Shown: positions 5,198 to 13,669, numbered from the stretch's first letter. The stretch is DNA of 21,796 nt from JBGLNJ01 sp964353405 (GCA_964353405.1 CAYGWJ010000167.1:1-21796), one strand, 5' to 3'. Program-made: numbers and translations. The notes: generated by a model from the sequence alone, not told the origin.

Positions 5198-5860
5198 TTA
5201 CTGCCCACTGATCACGATTTTTTGAATCACATCGCCGATTTGAATCTTTTTCACCACGTCCATGCCCGAGGTGACTTGGCCGAACGCGGTATAAGCCCCG
5301 TCCAGGTTGGGCGTGGGCGCCAGCGTAATGTAGAACTGGCTGCCCGAAGACGCGCGCTGCGGATTCTGCTGGTCGCCCAAGCGCGCCATCGCAATCGCGC
5401 CTTCTACGTGAGGCAGCTTGATTTCGGCCGGGACGGTATAGCCCGGCCCGCCCGTTCCTGTGCCCAGCGGGTCGCCGCCCTGGATGACGAACCCCGCCAC
5501 CACGCGGTGAAACGTCAGCCCGTCGTAAAAACCCTGGTTGACGAGGAAGACAAAGTTGTTTACCGTTTGTGGCGCGGCGCTGGCGTCCAGTGCCACGACG
5601 ATAATGCCCTTGCTCGTCGTGAGGGTGGCGACAGTGTTCTTCTTGACATCAATCGTCATCGGCGGCGCGGACTTCCAGGTATTGGCCCGCTGAGCGGCTG
5701 GCACTTTTGCCAGTGGACGGTCGTCCGCCTTGGGTTGGGTTGCAGCCGGCTGCTGGACTGGATTGGACGGCGGCGCAGCTTTCGGCTGTTGGGCTTGACC
5801 GCAAGCGGCGATGACGGCAAGAATGGCAAACGTCAGCAGGGCACGAATACGCAGAGACAT
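5198..5860 (-). CDS. Cyclophilin-type peptidyl-prolyl isomerase, predicted lipoprotein
   Basis: The 220-residue protein begins with a lipoprotein signal (MSLRIRALLTFAILAVIAAC; lipobox cysteine C20), then a proline/glutamine/alanine-rich linker of about 45 residues and a cyclophilin domain from about residue 75. R119 (FHRVVAGFVIQGGDP) and Q175 (GSQFYIT) are kept. The cyclosporin-contacting tryptophan and the histidine of the WLDGKH segment are replaced (PNLDGAYTAFG), as is common in bacterial homologues. It should be anchored outside the cytoplasmic membrane and help fold exported proteins. It has the strongest Shine-Dalgarno in the window (AAGGAGGTTTAGATG), implying good expression. It follows the UDP-sugar dehydrogenase gene by only 15 nt, so it may be part of the glycan operon. 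Confidence 0.92.
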   Translation of the reverse strand: MSLRIRALLTFAILAVIAACGQAQQPKAAPPSNPVQQPAATQPKADDRPLAKVPAAQRANTWKSAPPMTIDVKKNTVATLTTSKGIIVVALDASAAPQTVNNFVFLVNQGFYDGLTFHRVVAGFVIQGGDPLGTGTGGPGYTVPAEIKLPHVEGAIAMARLGDQQNPQRASSGSQFYITLAPTPNLDGAYTAFGQVTSGMDVVKKIQIGDVIQKIVISGQ

Positions 5861-5875
5861 CTAAACCTCCTTGGG

Positions 5876-7207
5876 TCAAGCTTCGGTGAGGGGAGCGCCC
5901 AGCTGGACGATCTTGTCGCGCCCCTGGGTGATTGGGCCTGTGGCGTTGCACGTGTCCACGATCAGTCTGGCCTTGTTCACCACCTGCGTGTAATCCACAT
6001 TGCGATGACCCGTCACAATGACCACGCAGTCGTAAGAACCGAGCATCTCGTCCGAAAGCCGCTCGGATTCCAGCCAGAGCAGCTCGCGGCGAAAGACGTT
6101 GCCGCCCACGTGGAAGCGGGGAATGTAAGGGTCGTGGTATTCTACGGTCGCGCCGCGCAGCATCAACAGCTCGATGACGCGCTCAGCGGGCGATTCGCGC
6201 GCGTCGTCAATGTCGCGCTTAAAGGCCACGCCCAGCACCAGCACCCGGGCGCCGCGCAACGACTTGCGCTGCTTCGCCAGCCCAAGCGTTGCCAGGTCAA
6301 CCACGTGATAGGGCATGCTCTGGTTCGTCTGTGCTGCCAGGTCAATAAAGTTGGTGTGAAAGTCAAACTCGTGCGCCTTCCACGACAGGTACAGCGGGTC
6401 GATCGGGATGCAATGCCCGCCCACGCCTGCGCTCGGATAGAACGGCATGAACCCGAATGGCTTGGTGCTGGCCGCGCGGACGACTTCCCAGATGTTAATG
6501 CCCATCCGCTCGCACAAAAGCGCCATCTCGTTGACGAGCGCGATATTGACGCTGCGGAAAATATTCTCCAGCAGCTTGGTCATCTCGGCGGCGCGGGTGG
6601 ACGAGACGATTTCGACCGGCGCGCCGATGCGCCTGAGCAAGGCGGCAGCTCGTTGTGTGCCCTGGTCGTTCAAGCCGCCCACGACCTTGGGCGTGTTGAT
6701 GGCGTTGAACTGCTTGTTGCCGGGGTCAATGCGCTCCGGGCAAAACGCCAGGTCAAAGTCCACCCCGGCTTTCAAGCCCGATTTTTCCAGGATCGGCAGC
6801 ACCACCTCTTCCGTCGTGCCGGGGTAGGTCGTGCTTTGCAGAACGATCATCTGCCCGCGCTGCAAACGCTGCGTGATGCCCTCGGCGGCTTGCCGCACGG
6901 CGGTCAGGTCAGGCGCTTTATTCGCGTCGAACGGCGTGGGGACGCAGATGAAAATGCTGTCCGCTTCACGCAGCGGCTCATAGTCGGTGTAAGCGGTCAA
7001 GAGCTTTTTCTCGACCAATGCCGCAATTTGCTCGGTGGGCACGTCGGGGATGTAACTCTCGCCTCGGTTGAGCCGCTCAATCTTGCGCGGGTCCAGGTCA
7101 ATGCCGATGACGGGAATGTCGGCGTGGCTCAATGCCACTGCCAGCGGCAATCCGACATAGCCCAGGCCGATCACGGCGACCGGGCGTTCAGGATATTGCA
7201 GAGTCAA
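5876..7207 (-). CDS. UDP-sugar 6-dehydrogenase (WecC/WbpA-type)
   Basis: This is a 443-residue nucleotide-sugar dehydrogenase, which oxidises the C6 hydroxyl of a UDP-hexose or UDP-HexNAc to a uronic acid using two NAD+. Visible landmarks are the Rossmann motif VIGLGYVGLP (about 12-21), QSTTYPGTTEE (about 124-134), FCPERIDPGN, EMTKLLENIFRSVNIALVNE (about 208-227, with K211 and N215) and GVGGHCIPIDP with catalytic C266. The C-terminal domain has LGVAFKRDIDDARESPA. The tyrosine/proline-rich active-site regions resemble UDP-N-acetylhexosamine dehydrogenases (WbpA/WecC/TviB) rather than UDP-glucose dehydrogenase, but I cannot fix the substrate. It starts at a TTG (7207) with AGAGG upstream and overlaps the preceding gene by 20 nt. 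The product probably supplies an acidic sugar to the glycan. Confidence 0.92.
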   Translation of the reverse strand: MTLQYPERPVAVIGLGYVGLPLAVALSHADIPVIGIDLDPRKIERLNRGESYIPDVPTEQIAALVEKKLLTAYTDYEPLREADSIFICVPTPFDANKAPDLTAVRQAAEGITQRLQRGQMIVLQSTTYPGTTEEVVLPILEKSGLKAGVDFDLAFCPERIDPGNKQFNAINTPKVVGGLNDQGTQRAAALLRRIGAPVEIVSSTRAAEMTKLLENIFRSVNIALVNEMALLCERMGINIWEVVRAASTKPFGFMPFYPSAGVGGHCIPIDPLYLSWKAHEFDFHTNFIDLAAQTNQSMPYHVVDLATLGLAKQRKSLRGARVLVLGVAFKRDIDDARESPAERVIELLMLRGATVEYHDPYIPRFHVGGNVFRRELLWLESERLSDEMLGSYDCVVIVTGHRNVDYTQVVNKARLIVDTCNATGPITQGRDKIVQLGAPLTEA

Positions 7208-8249
7208 CGGGAACCTCTTGGCGTGAATCTGTGCGTGCCGGTAGCAGCTCGCGCCGTTCTAGTCGTGCGAGGCCGACGATGCCCGCGATCAAGACTCCTG
7301 CGCCGATGACATAGCTTTCAATCACGTCGGCTTGAGTGATAAACATGGCCAGCACGCCCAGTCCGCAGCCGGCCAGGTAGAGCAGCAGCACGGCCTCGCG
7401 CTGCGTGAACCCCATCCGGACGAGACGGTGGCTTGTGTGATCTGTGCCGGGCGTAGTGAGCGGATTCAGGCTGCGACGCAGGCGCGACATGAACACGAGC
7501 GTCGTGTCAAAGATCGGCACGCCCAGCACCAGCACAGGAATCATCCACGTGACAAACGTGACGTTGCCGGGAAAACGCAGTTTGATGCCGACGGCGGCCA
7601 GCATATAACCGATGAACATCGCGCCCGCGTCGCCCATAAAGATCGTCGCCGGGTTGAAATTATAAACCAAAAAGCCCAGACACACGCCGAACAACGCGGC
7701 CGACAGTGCGCCGACGAGCACCTGAGGGGGCCGGCTCATCGCGGCCAGCAACGTAAAAAAGGCCGCGGCCACGGCGCCTACACCGCCCGATAGCCCATCC
7801 ATGTTGTCAATCAGGTTGAACGCGTTGGTGATACCCACAACCCAGAAAACTGTCAGTCCCACGTCGAGCACCGGCCACTGCGCAAATAGCTCAGTGTGAA
7901 CTTCCGTGGCGACCAGAATCAGCGCGCCCAGGACCTGGCCTAGCAGCTTGAGGACGGGGCCTAGCCCCCAGCGGTCGTCCCAGATGCCCAGGAACGAAAC
8001 AAATGACGCACCGATCAGGATGCCGGCAAGTTGCTGAAAGTTGTAGCGGTTCTCGAACACCAACAGCGCCAGGATAAAGGCAAGAAAGATAGCTGCCCCA
8101 CCCAGGCGCGGCATCGGGCGCGTGTGGACCTTGCGCGCCGTCGGGTGATCAACCACGCCGACATGAGGGGCAAGCCACCGGGCCACCGGCGTGACGCCGA
8201 TGGCGAGCACCAGCGCGCCCGCAAAAATGAGCAGAATCGTCGTCAGCAT
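7188..8249 (-). CDS. Polyprenyl-phosphate sugar-1-phosphate transferase (WecA/TagO, MraY superfamily)
   Basis: This 353-residue multi-pass membrane protein moves a HexNAc-1-phosphate from a UDP-sugar to a C55 polyprenyl phosphate, the first step of lipid-linked glycan synthesis. The family motifs are present: the H42/PRLGG segment (KVHTRPMPRLGGAAIF), DD at 91-92 (FLGIWDDRWGLGP), NAFNLIDNMDGLSGG at about 142-156, FMGDAGAMFIG at about 204-214, and the loop DHTSHRLVRMG at about 270-280. The last is the WecA-type HxxHR variant. Length and about ten hydrophobic segments fit WecA/TagO better than MraY, and there are no peptidoglycan genes nearby. It starts 4 nt after the stop of the Wzy-TPR gene and overlaps the dehydrogenase gene by 20 nt. 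Confidence 0.92.
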   Translation of the reverse strand: MLTTILLIFAGALVLAIGVTPVARWLAPHVGVVDHPTARKVHTRPMPRLGGAAIFLAFILALLVFENRYNFQQLAGILIGASFVSFLGIWDDRWGLGPVLKLLGQVLGALILVATEVHTELFAQWPVLDVGLTVFWVVGITNAFNLIDNMDGLSGGVGAVAAAFFTLLAAMSRPPQVLVGALSAALFGVCLGFLVYNFNPATIFMGDAGAMFIGYMLAAVGIKLRFPGNVTFVTWMIPVLVLGVPIFDTTLVFMSRLRRSLNPLTTPGTDHTSHRLVRMGFTQREAVLLLYLAGCGLGVLAMFITQADVIESYVIGAGVLIAGIVGLARLERRELLPARTDSRQEVPVDSAIS

Positions 8250-8253
8250 AGTA

Positions 8254-11200
8254 TCATTGGGTCACTGCGGCAGTTGAGGTTACGGGCGGCGCGGTCATCT
8301 GCGCGCGCAATTGCGAAACATAAGCCATCAATTGTGTCCTGGTGTCGGTCGGAGCAGTGCTGGCGGCGATCTGCGCCGAGTTGATCGCCGCTGGAAAATC
8401 CCCTGCCTGGGCATACAACACCGCCAGATTCTTGTACGTATTCCAGATGTTGGGGTCTTTCGGCGATAGCTTGAGGACAGTCTGGTTGGCCTGAATGGCT
8501 TCGGCCAGCTTGCCCTGTTGGGCATAGATGTAAGCCAGCGTGCTGTACGCCTCGAGCGAATCAGGTCGGATGGCGATGAGCTTCTGGTAGGTCGCGGTCG
8601 CCTTGTCTAGATCGTTCTCGTTCATGTAAATGTTGCCCATGATCAGATAGGTCTGATCGAATTGGTCATCCACTTGCAGAGAATGCTCAACCTTCTTGAT
8701 CGCTCCGTCCAGGTCGCGCTTGAGACCCAGGTCAACGAGCGCCCATTCATTCCACAGCACCGCGTTGTTCGGGCTCAGGTTGGTGGCCTCAGCATAGTAC
8801 TGGCTGGCCTGCTCGGTTAGCTGGGCCTTTTGCGCCGGGTCGGTGGTCAGATCGGCCCAGCGCCGGGTGAGGCGGGCGAGGTTTGCGCTGTGGTCCGTGT
8901 TGAGCGGGTTGATCTCGCGAGCTCGCGTCAGGACAGCCCGCGCCGCCTGGAGCAAATCATTTCGGCCGAGGCCGGCGGTTTGCTGCGCATTCAGATTCAG
9001 GATGCCTTCCAGTTGCGTCCGATCGTTGAATAGAGAGGTTGCGGTGACATTGGCGGCGCTGGCCTTTTCCAGCAAGGCGCGGCCCAGCCAAAGGTAATAA
9101 AAGTCTTCGTTGGGAGTGACGTCAATCGCGTGCTTGTAATGTGCGATAGCGGCATCCCATTGGCCCTGCTTGTCCCACGGGTCACCTTGCTTGTAAATGA
9201 TGTCGGCGCGAATAGGGCTTAGATTGGAATAGTTGACCCAGAAGAAAACCGCCAGAATCGCCGGCACGACCGCGACAAGCCCCCAGCCCCCCGGAGATAC
9301 CCAGGCCGTCGGTAAGCGTTTATACTCGGCCATGAGCGCCACACCCACGAGGACCATCAGAAAGAACACACCCAGGTAATAGTAATTCAGGATACTGGCG
9401 ACCTGGTCAGAGATGGGAACCAGGTCATCTATGCGCGTCGCTTGAGCCCGGGTCAGGGCCGCGAGTAGTCCGGCCAGTCCCAGTCCGAAAACGAGTGCCA
9501 GGCCCATTGAAAGTGCAGCGAACAACGCCGTCCCGGAGGACCAGTCTGTTGTGCCTTTGAACACGCCGGCACGCGCCATTTCGGAAATGGCCAGCAGTGT
9601 TGCCATCAGCCAGACCAGCAAGATCATGCCTAATATGGCGTAGGAACTCATCTGGCGTAAGCTGATAAAAGTGAGTGCGCGCCAGAGAATGCGCCCCGGG
9701 TCCGATAGCCGCTCGGCGTTCGTAACGAATTCGTATAACAGAGTGGACAGGATGATGGTTGTGATCAACGCATGGCCCGCCACGCTGCCCACCCAGGCTG
9801 GAATGGACTGCACAGTAGACGTCGGGCGCTCGCCCATGGGAGTGCGGGCAGGCTGCCGGCGCTTTTTGTGGCGAGGTATATTTGTCGGCGTGGCCGTGGC
9901 CGGTGCGCGGGGCAAAGCGACGGCTGGTGTGGGCGCGGCTTCTTCCACTTTCAGCCAGCCAGAGCCGATCACGACCATAAGAGCGGCAAAGACCCAAAAC
10001 ATTGTGCGCGTGGAGGCAATCGCGATGCCAAAATGGATCTCGATATAGTGTGCCAGTACCGCGGCCATCAGCGCGGCGATCATAATCTGGTCCGTGCGGC
10101 TGAGCTTGTTTTCCTGTTCGCGGCCATATAGCGTAATGGCGAAAATCACCAGATAGACAATGATGCCGGCCAGGATACCGGCCGGGACGCCCACGCCAAA
10201 GAATTTGGGCTGGCCAACGACGATCGTGGCCAGGCCGCCGATCAGGCCCAGGCCGGCCCACAGTCCGATAAAGATGTTACGCTCCCGGTGGGTGGGCATC
10301 AGCCCTACCCAGCGCAGGCCATACGTGAAAAAGCTGATGAACAGAAATTGATAGGCCAGGAGACCGATCACGCCGGTGATGACAAGCGAATCCCACGTCT
10401 CGTTGTGACTGCGGTCAGGCGAAGCATTGCGTGCTTCGACGTGGGCCAGGTCGGGCGGGTAATAACGATTGTAGGCTACATACATGGATTCCGGCCCGTA
10501 TCCAATGAGCGGGCGGAGAAAGTTGAGTGAATCCGTTGTGCCGTCGGGGAATTGGAGCGGCTCATGCGGCGGCACCAGGCGGGTATTGCCTTCCCAAATC
10601 AACGTACGAACCAGGCCAGTGCCGAATTCGGCGTCAAGCACGTGGCCCATCATGCCGATGTACGGCATCGAGCGCAATTTCTCCAGCGGTCCATTGTTAA
10701 TGTTCAGGACGCCCAGGAAGGCAATCCCGGCCATTCCCAGCGCAATGAACCCCAACATCAATCTGCGTTGGCGCAATACCAGCGCCAGGAGCAGCGCGAA
10801 CAAGAACGCCCCAGCGAACCACCCCAAGAAGGGGCCGCGGCTTCCGGCAAACACAATGGCTATGAACTGCACGGCGGCGACGAACACGTAACCGGCTGCC
10901 CGTACAATGTCGGCCACGACGGCTTCCTCTTCGGTCAGAATGGCACGGAAGCTTTCTACGATCTTGCCCAACGTAAGGAAGAAAGCCATGATCAGGTAGG
11001 CCGCCACAAAAATCGCATTGCCCATGTTGGCCGCCACGCGCGTGGTCACATCGCCGCCCCAAGGTAGGGGGTCAAGCCGATAGCGTTGGATCAATCCGTA
11101 CAGCGCAATGGGGAGGCTGGTCAAGATGATGGTGAGGATCAACCTCTCGAGCTGCTGGCGAGTCCGCATCCCTTGCACGATCATGAAAAAGACGACAATG

Positions 11201-11559
11201 TAAGACAGGGTGGTGTAGGTTCCCTGCAAGCGCTGATACGAGCCAAAGAACGACACGTAGGGTGTGATGGAAGTCAGCGTGGTCAGGAGATAGACCCCGA
11301 CCAGGATCGCCGTGGGCAGCACCAGTGCGCTGCGGATGGACACAGTCGCGGAAGAGCGCGGCGCATTGCGCTGCTCGATCCACTTGATGATCCAGGCGGC
11401 GGCCATGGCGGTGGCTAGCGAACGTAACAGCGTCAGCTTGTCCGGCTCAAAGACACGGCTAGAGTAAACATTAAAGAACAGCGGCGTGGCAATGACGGCC
11501 GCCAGCCACCCCGCTTCAATGATTCTGTCGCAAAAAGCGCCCAGTCTGCTAGAGGGCAT
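8254..11559 (-). CDS. O-antigen ligase/polymerase (Wzy/WaaL) membrane protein fused to TPR repeats
   Basis: The product has about 1101 residues. The first 500 or so are multi-pass membrane, including GSRGPFLGW (about 239-247), a long outer loop ending GPESMYVAYNRYY, and RSHNETWDSLVITGVIGLLAY (about 383-403). The SHNE...GxxGLLAY signature identifies the Wzy_C/O-antigen-ligase domain. A basic proline-rich linker (RHKKRRQPAR, about 563-572) and a second set of helices follow (to about 783). A C-terminal array of about five to six TPRs (about 785-1075) ends in an alanine/threonine tail. Wzy_C proteins polymerise or transfer lipid-linked glycans outside the membrane; TPR-bearing members may recruit acceptor proteins. 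The start at 11559 has GGAAGG 6-11 nt upstream and is preferred to one at 11607. It heads a tight run with the transferase and dehydrogenase genes. Confidence 0.88.
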   Translation of the reverse strand: MPSSRLGAFCDRIIEAGWLAAVIATPLFFNVYSSRVFEPDKLTLLRSLATAMAAAWIIKWIEQRNAPRSSATVSIRSALVLPTAILVGVYLLTTLTSITPYVSFFGSYQRLQGTYTTLSYIVVFFMIVQGMRTRQQLERLILTIILTSLPIALYGLIQRYRLDPLPWGGDVTTRVAANMGNAIFVAAYLIMAFFLTLGKIVESFRAILTEEEAVVADIVRAAGYVFVAAVQFIAIVFAGSRGPFLGWFAGAFLFALLLALVLRQRRLMLGFIALGMAGIAFLGVLNINNGPLEKLRSMPYIGMMGHVLDAEFGTGLVRTLIWEGNTRLVPPHEPLQFPDGTTDSLNFLRPLIGYGPESMYVAYNRYYPPDLAHVEARNASPDRSHNETWDSLVITGVIGLLAYQFLFISFFTYGLRWVGLMPTHRERNIFIGLWAGLGLIGGLATIVVGQPKFFGVGVPAGILAGIIVYLVIFAITLYGREQENKLSRTDQIMIAALMAAVLAHYIEIHFGIAIASTRTMFWVFAALMVVIGSGWLKVEEAAPTPAVALPRAPATATPTNIPRHKKRRQPARTPMGERPTSTVQSIPAWVGSVAGHALITTIILSTLLYEFVTNAERLSDPGRILWRALTFISLRQMSSYAILGMILLVWLMATLLAISEMARAGVFKGTTDWSSGTALFAALSMGLALVFGLGLAGLLAALTRAQATRIDDLVPISDQVASILNYYYLGVFFLMVLVGVALMAEYKRLPTAWVSPGGWGLVAVVPAILAVFFWVNYSNLSPIRADIIYKQGDPWDKQGQWDAAIAHYKHAIDVTPNEDFYYLWLGRALLEKASAANVTATSLFNDRTQLEGILNLNAQQTAGLGRNDLLQAARAVLTRAREINPLNTDHSANLARLTRRWADLTTDPAQKAQLTEQASQYYAEATNLSPNNAVLWNEWALVDLGLKRDLDGAIKKVEHSLQVDDQFDQTYLIMGNIYMNENDLDKATATYQKLIAIRPDSLEAYSTLAYIYAQQGKLAEAIQANQTVLKLSPKDPNIWNTYKNLAVLYAQAGDFPAAINSAQIAASTAPTDTRTQLMAYVSQLRAQMTAPPVTSTAAVTQ

Positions 11560-11599
11560 GGTTAATCCTTCCCATCTCGAAACTCGAAACGACATGATA

Positions 11600-11620
11600 G
11601 GCCGCAATCTCTTAGCGGCC
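11600..11620. repeat. Palindromic hairpin upstream of the Wzy-TPR gene
   Basis: GGCCGC (11600-11605) and GCGGCC (11615-11620) form a perfect 6-bp GC-only stem with a 9-nt loop, inside the 72-nt gap between the GT4 gene (stop at 11632) and the Wzy-TPR start. No T-run follows it on either strand. It could be a processing or pause site. Confidence 0.35.
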
Positions 11621-11631
11621 CGCGGACAATC

Positions 11632-12771
11632 TTACCCTACCTGACCGGAAAAATCAAGCACCGTACGGTACACCTGCTCCACTCGTTCAATCATTGCGGC
11701 CTGGCTGAATTCTGCATGAGCGCGCTGGCGCGCGGCCAACCCCATTGCCGCTCGACAGGCCGGGTCGGACAGGAGGCTGTTGGCCGCTTCTGCCAGCGCC
11801 TGGGCGTTACGAGGTGGGACGATCAAGCCCGTCGTGCTATGTAGATTGACCCACGACGTTCCGGAACCGACCTCGGTGCTGATGACGGCAAGCCCGGCGG
11901 CCATCGCCTCGACGAGGACGGTGCCAAACGCCTCGGCCCGTGCGTTGGCGGGCAACACAAAAATGTCGCCCAATTTGTAACAGGCTGGCAAGTCGGCGTC
12001 GTTCACCTGTCCCGCAAACGTCACGCGCCCGACAATGTTCAGGTCGCGCGCTAGCTGCTCCCACGGCTCGCGCATGGGGCCATCGCCCACCACCAGCAAG
12101 TGCGCCTCAGGTACCTGCGGCAACGCATGCAGCAGATCGTTGAGGCCCTTGTAGTAACGCAGGCGGCCCACAAAGAGAAGGATCGGCTGCGAGCCAACCT
12201 GGGGTAACAGTCGTTGGCGCAACACATCCACGTGCTTTGCATCCACTTGGTCAAAGCGTTCCAGGTCAGTGCCGAGCGGGATCACAACGCATTTCTCTCG
12301 AAAGCGGCCCAGGTAAGGCGAGCTTTCGATGTACGTCGGGCTGGTGGCGATCAGGCGGTCGGCAGACTGGAGCACTCGCCAGAGCAACGGACGATACAAG
12401 ACGCGCAGGGTGCGCTGGCGAACAATGTCGCTGTGATAGGTGATGACCATGCGCCGGGCGCGCCCAAAGAAAAAATGAGCCACTTCGCCGGGAGGATGCG
12501 GAAAGTGCAGATGCGTGATGTCCGTATCGAGGCGGGCTGTCCAGCGGAACAGGGCCGGGCTGATGGGCGTGGAGGCGACCGTTCCCCATCGCGCGGCCTC
12601 GATCAGCCGCACGCCGTTGACGGTTTCGACGGTGGTTCGCGGCTCGGGGTGAGCCACCAATACTGACACCTCATGCCCGCGCGCGGCCTGCGCCTCGGCC
12701 AGCACCTTGATGTGGTTTTCGATCCCGCCCAGGACAGGAAAATAGTCTTTATAGATGTGTAGGATACGCAT
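11632..12771 (-). CDS. GT4-family (GT-B fold) glycosyltransferase
   Basis: The 379-residue product starts MRILHIYKDYFPVLGGIENH, with the glycine-rich acceptor loop of GT4 enzymes. The N-terminal Rossmann domain runs to about residue 185 and includes TYHSDIVRQ and VIPLGTDLERF. The C-terminal donor domain has FVGRLRYYKGLNDLLHAL (about 200-217), VVGDGPMREPWEQLA, and the EX7E motif with E280 and E288 (AEAFGTVLVEAMAAGLAVI). It is a retaining enzyme that adds a hexose or HexNAc from a nucleotide sugar on the cytoplasmic side. I chose the start at 12771 because a frame extension to 12912 would run through the preceding GT2 gene; GAGG lies upstream. It lies 28 nt after the DPM-like GT2 gene. Confidence 0.9.
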   Translation of the reverse strand: MRILHIYKDYFPVLGGIENHIKVLAEAQAARGHEVSVLVAHPEPRTTVETVNGVRLIEAARWGTVASTPISPALFRWTARLDTDITHLHFPHPPGEVAHFFFGRARRMVITYHSDIVRQRTLRVLYRPLLWRVLQSADRLIATSPTYIESSPYLGRFREKCVVIPLGTDLERFDQVDAKHVDVLRQRLLPQVGSQPILLFVGRLRYYKGLNDLLHALPQVPEAHLLVVGDGPMREPWEQLARDLNIVGRVTFAGQVNDADLPACYKLGDIFVLPANARAEAFGTVLVEAMAAGLAVISTEVGSGTSWVNLHSTTGLIVPPRNAQALAEAANSLLSDPACRAAMGLAARQRAHAEFSQAAMIERVEQVYRTVLDFSGQVG

Positions 12772-12799
12772 GGGCAGCACAGCCTCAGAAGACCGGATA

Positions 12800-13606
12800 T
12801 TACTTGGCCATGTCGTTCTTGGGCGGGGTGATGGCAAAATGCGGCCGTCCTCCTGCTTTCCAGACAAGATAGTACACCTGCCGTTTGAGGATCGCCAGTC
12901 CATACTGGACACTGCGCATAAAATCTACGGAAGAGGCGTGAGCAAAGTAGCGGGTGGGGATGGGAATCTCTTTGATACGGAACCCCGCGACAACCAACTG
13001 GATGATGATCTCGGTGTCAAACACAAAGTTGTTCGAGTTCTCGGTAAAGGGAATGGACAGGAGCAACCGGCGGCTATACGCTCGATAGCCGGTGTGATAC
13101 TCTGAAAGATGCTGGCTCAGGACCGTATTCTCGATCCAGGTCAAGACGCGATTGCCGATTTGCTTGTAGATCGGCATCCCTCCGGCGCTGGCTCCGCCTT
13201 TCTGCAACATCCGCGATCCGAGCACGCAATCGGCTTCGCCTTTTTGGATGGGCGCCACCATCTGCGGAATGAGGGTCGGGTCATATTGGTAATCGGGATG
13301 CACCATCACGACAATGTCTGCACCGCTTTCCAGAGCGGCGTGGTAGCACGTTTTCTGGTTGCCGCCATAGCCCAGGTTCTTGTCGTGCTGGATGACCCGC
13401 AGGTTCAGCAGGCGCGCGATTTCCACGGTATCGTCCTGGCTGGCATCGTCCACCAGGATGACGTCGTCCACCACGTCCCTGGGAATGTCGCGATAGGTGC
13501 GGATGAGCGTGCGTGCCGCATTGTAGGCTGGCAAGACGACGACGACGTAAGGTCTGGTGGGCACGCCGGCTCCTGGACTGGTCGGGGAGACTGCGTTAGC
13601 TTGCAT
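12800..13606 (-). CDS. GT2-family glycosyltransferase, polyprenyl-phosphate-sugar synthase-like
   Basis: The 268-residue GT-A protein has VVVVLPAYNAARTL (about 20-34), ILVDDASQDDT (about 50-60) and NLGYGGNQKTCYHAALESGADIVVMVHPDYQYDP (about 77-110). The position that usually holds a DxD/DAD metal motif reads HPDYQYDP, a variant I associate with one DPM/DPG-synthase-like subgroup. There are no clear transmembrane helices. Enzymes of this type often load a sugar onto a polyprenyl phosphate to feed GT-C enzymes such as the GT39-like protein encoded just upstream; that link is inference. The start at 13606 has GAGGT 8 nt upstream and follows a strong promoter (13626-13654) with an adjoining palindrome. 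The gene probably begins a new transcription unit running through the GT4 and Wzy-TPR genes. Confidence 0.88.
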   Translation of the reverse strand: MQANAVSPTSPGAGVPTRPYVVVVLPAYNAARTLIRTYRDIPRDVVDDVILVDDASQDDTVEIARLLNLRVIQHDKNLGYGGNQKTCYHAALESGADIVVMVHPDYQYDPTLIPQMVAPIQKGEADCVLGSRMLQKGGASAGGMPIYKQIGNRVLTWIENTVLSQHLSEYHTGYRAYSRRLLLSIPFTENSNNFVFDTEIIIQLVVAGFRIKEIPIPTRYFAHASSVDFMRSVQYGLAILKRQVYYLVWKAGGRPHFAITPPKNDMAK

Positions 13607-13625
13607 GGAAATTACCTCGGCTGGC

Positions 13626-13654
13626 AGTATAACATTGGAGGCAGGGAGTGTCAA
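13626..13654 (-). promoter_or_regulatory. Consensus sigma-70 promoter inside the glycan cluster
   Basis: On the minus strand TTGACA (13654-13649), a 17-nt spacer and TATACT (13631-13626). Transcription would start about 12-14 nt upstream of the 13606 start codon, with GAGGT as ribosome binding site in a very short leader. It lies in the 124-bp gap after the GT39-like gene. Confidence 0.75.
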
Positions 13655-13669
13655 CGCCAAGTCTTGGCG
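13655..13669. promoter_or_regulatory. 15-bp palindrome abutting the -35 box, candidate operator
   Basis: CGCCAAGTCTTGGCG is a perfect inverted repeat (7-bp arms, 1-bp centre) directly upstream of the TTGACA at 13654-13649. Symmetry and position fit a dimeric repressor or activator site. The arms are short for a terminator and no T-run follows. No regulator gene is recognisable in the window, so the protein that would bind is unknown. Confidence 0.5.

Noticed and set aside
5138..7309. A 723-codon plus-strand open frame
   Set aside because: It lies antisense to the two clear minus-strand genes for cyclophilin and UDP-sugar dehydrogenase, has histidine/arginine-rich composition and no recognisable domain. 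This is expected for the opposite strand of GC-rich coding DNA.
9425..10261. A 278-codon minus-strand frame inside the Wzy-TPR gene
   Set aside because: It is an out-of-frame shadow of the Wzy-TPR reading frame with low-complexity composition and no independent ribosome binding site or family motif.
11632..12912. N-terminal extension of the GT4 protein to 12912
   Set aside because: The added residues have no similarity to GT4 enzymes and would overlap the GT2 coding sequence at 12800-13606; MRILHIYKDYF at 12771 is the normal GT4 start.
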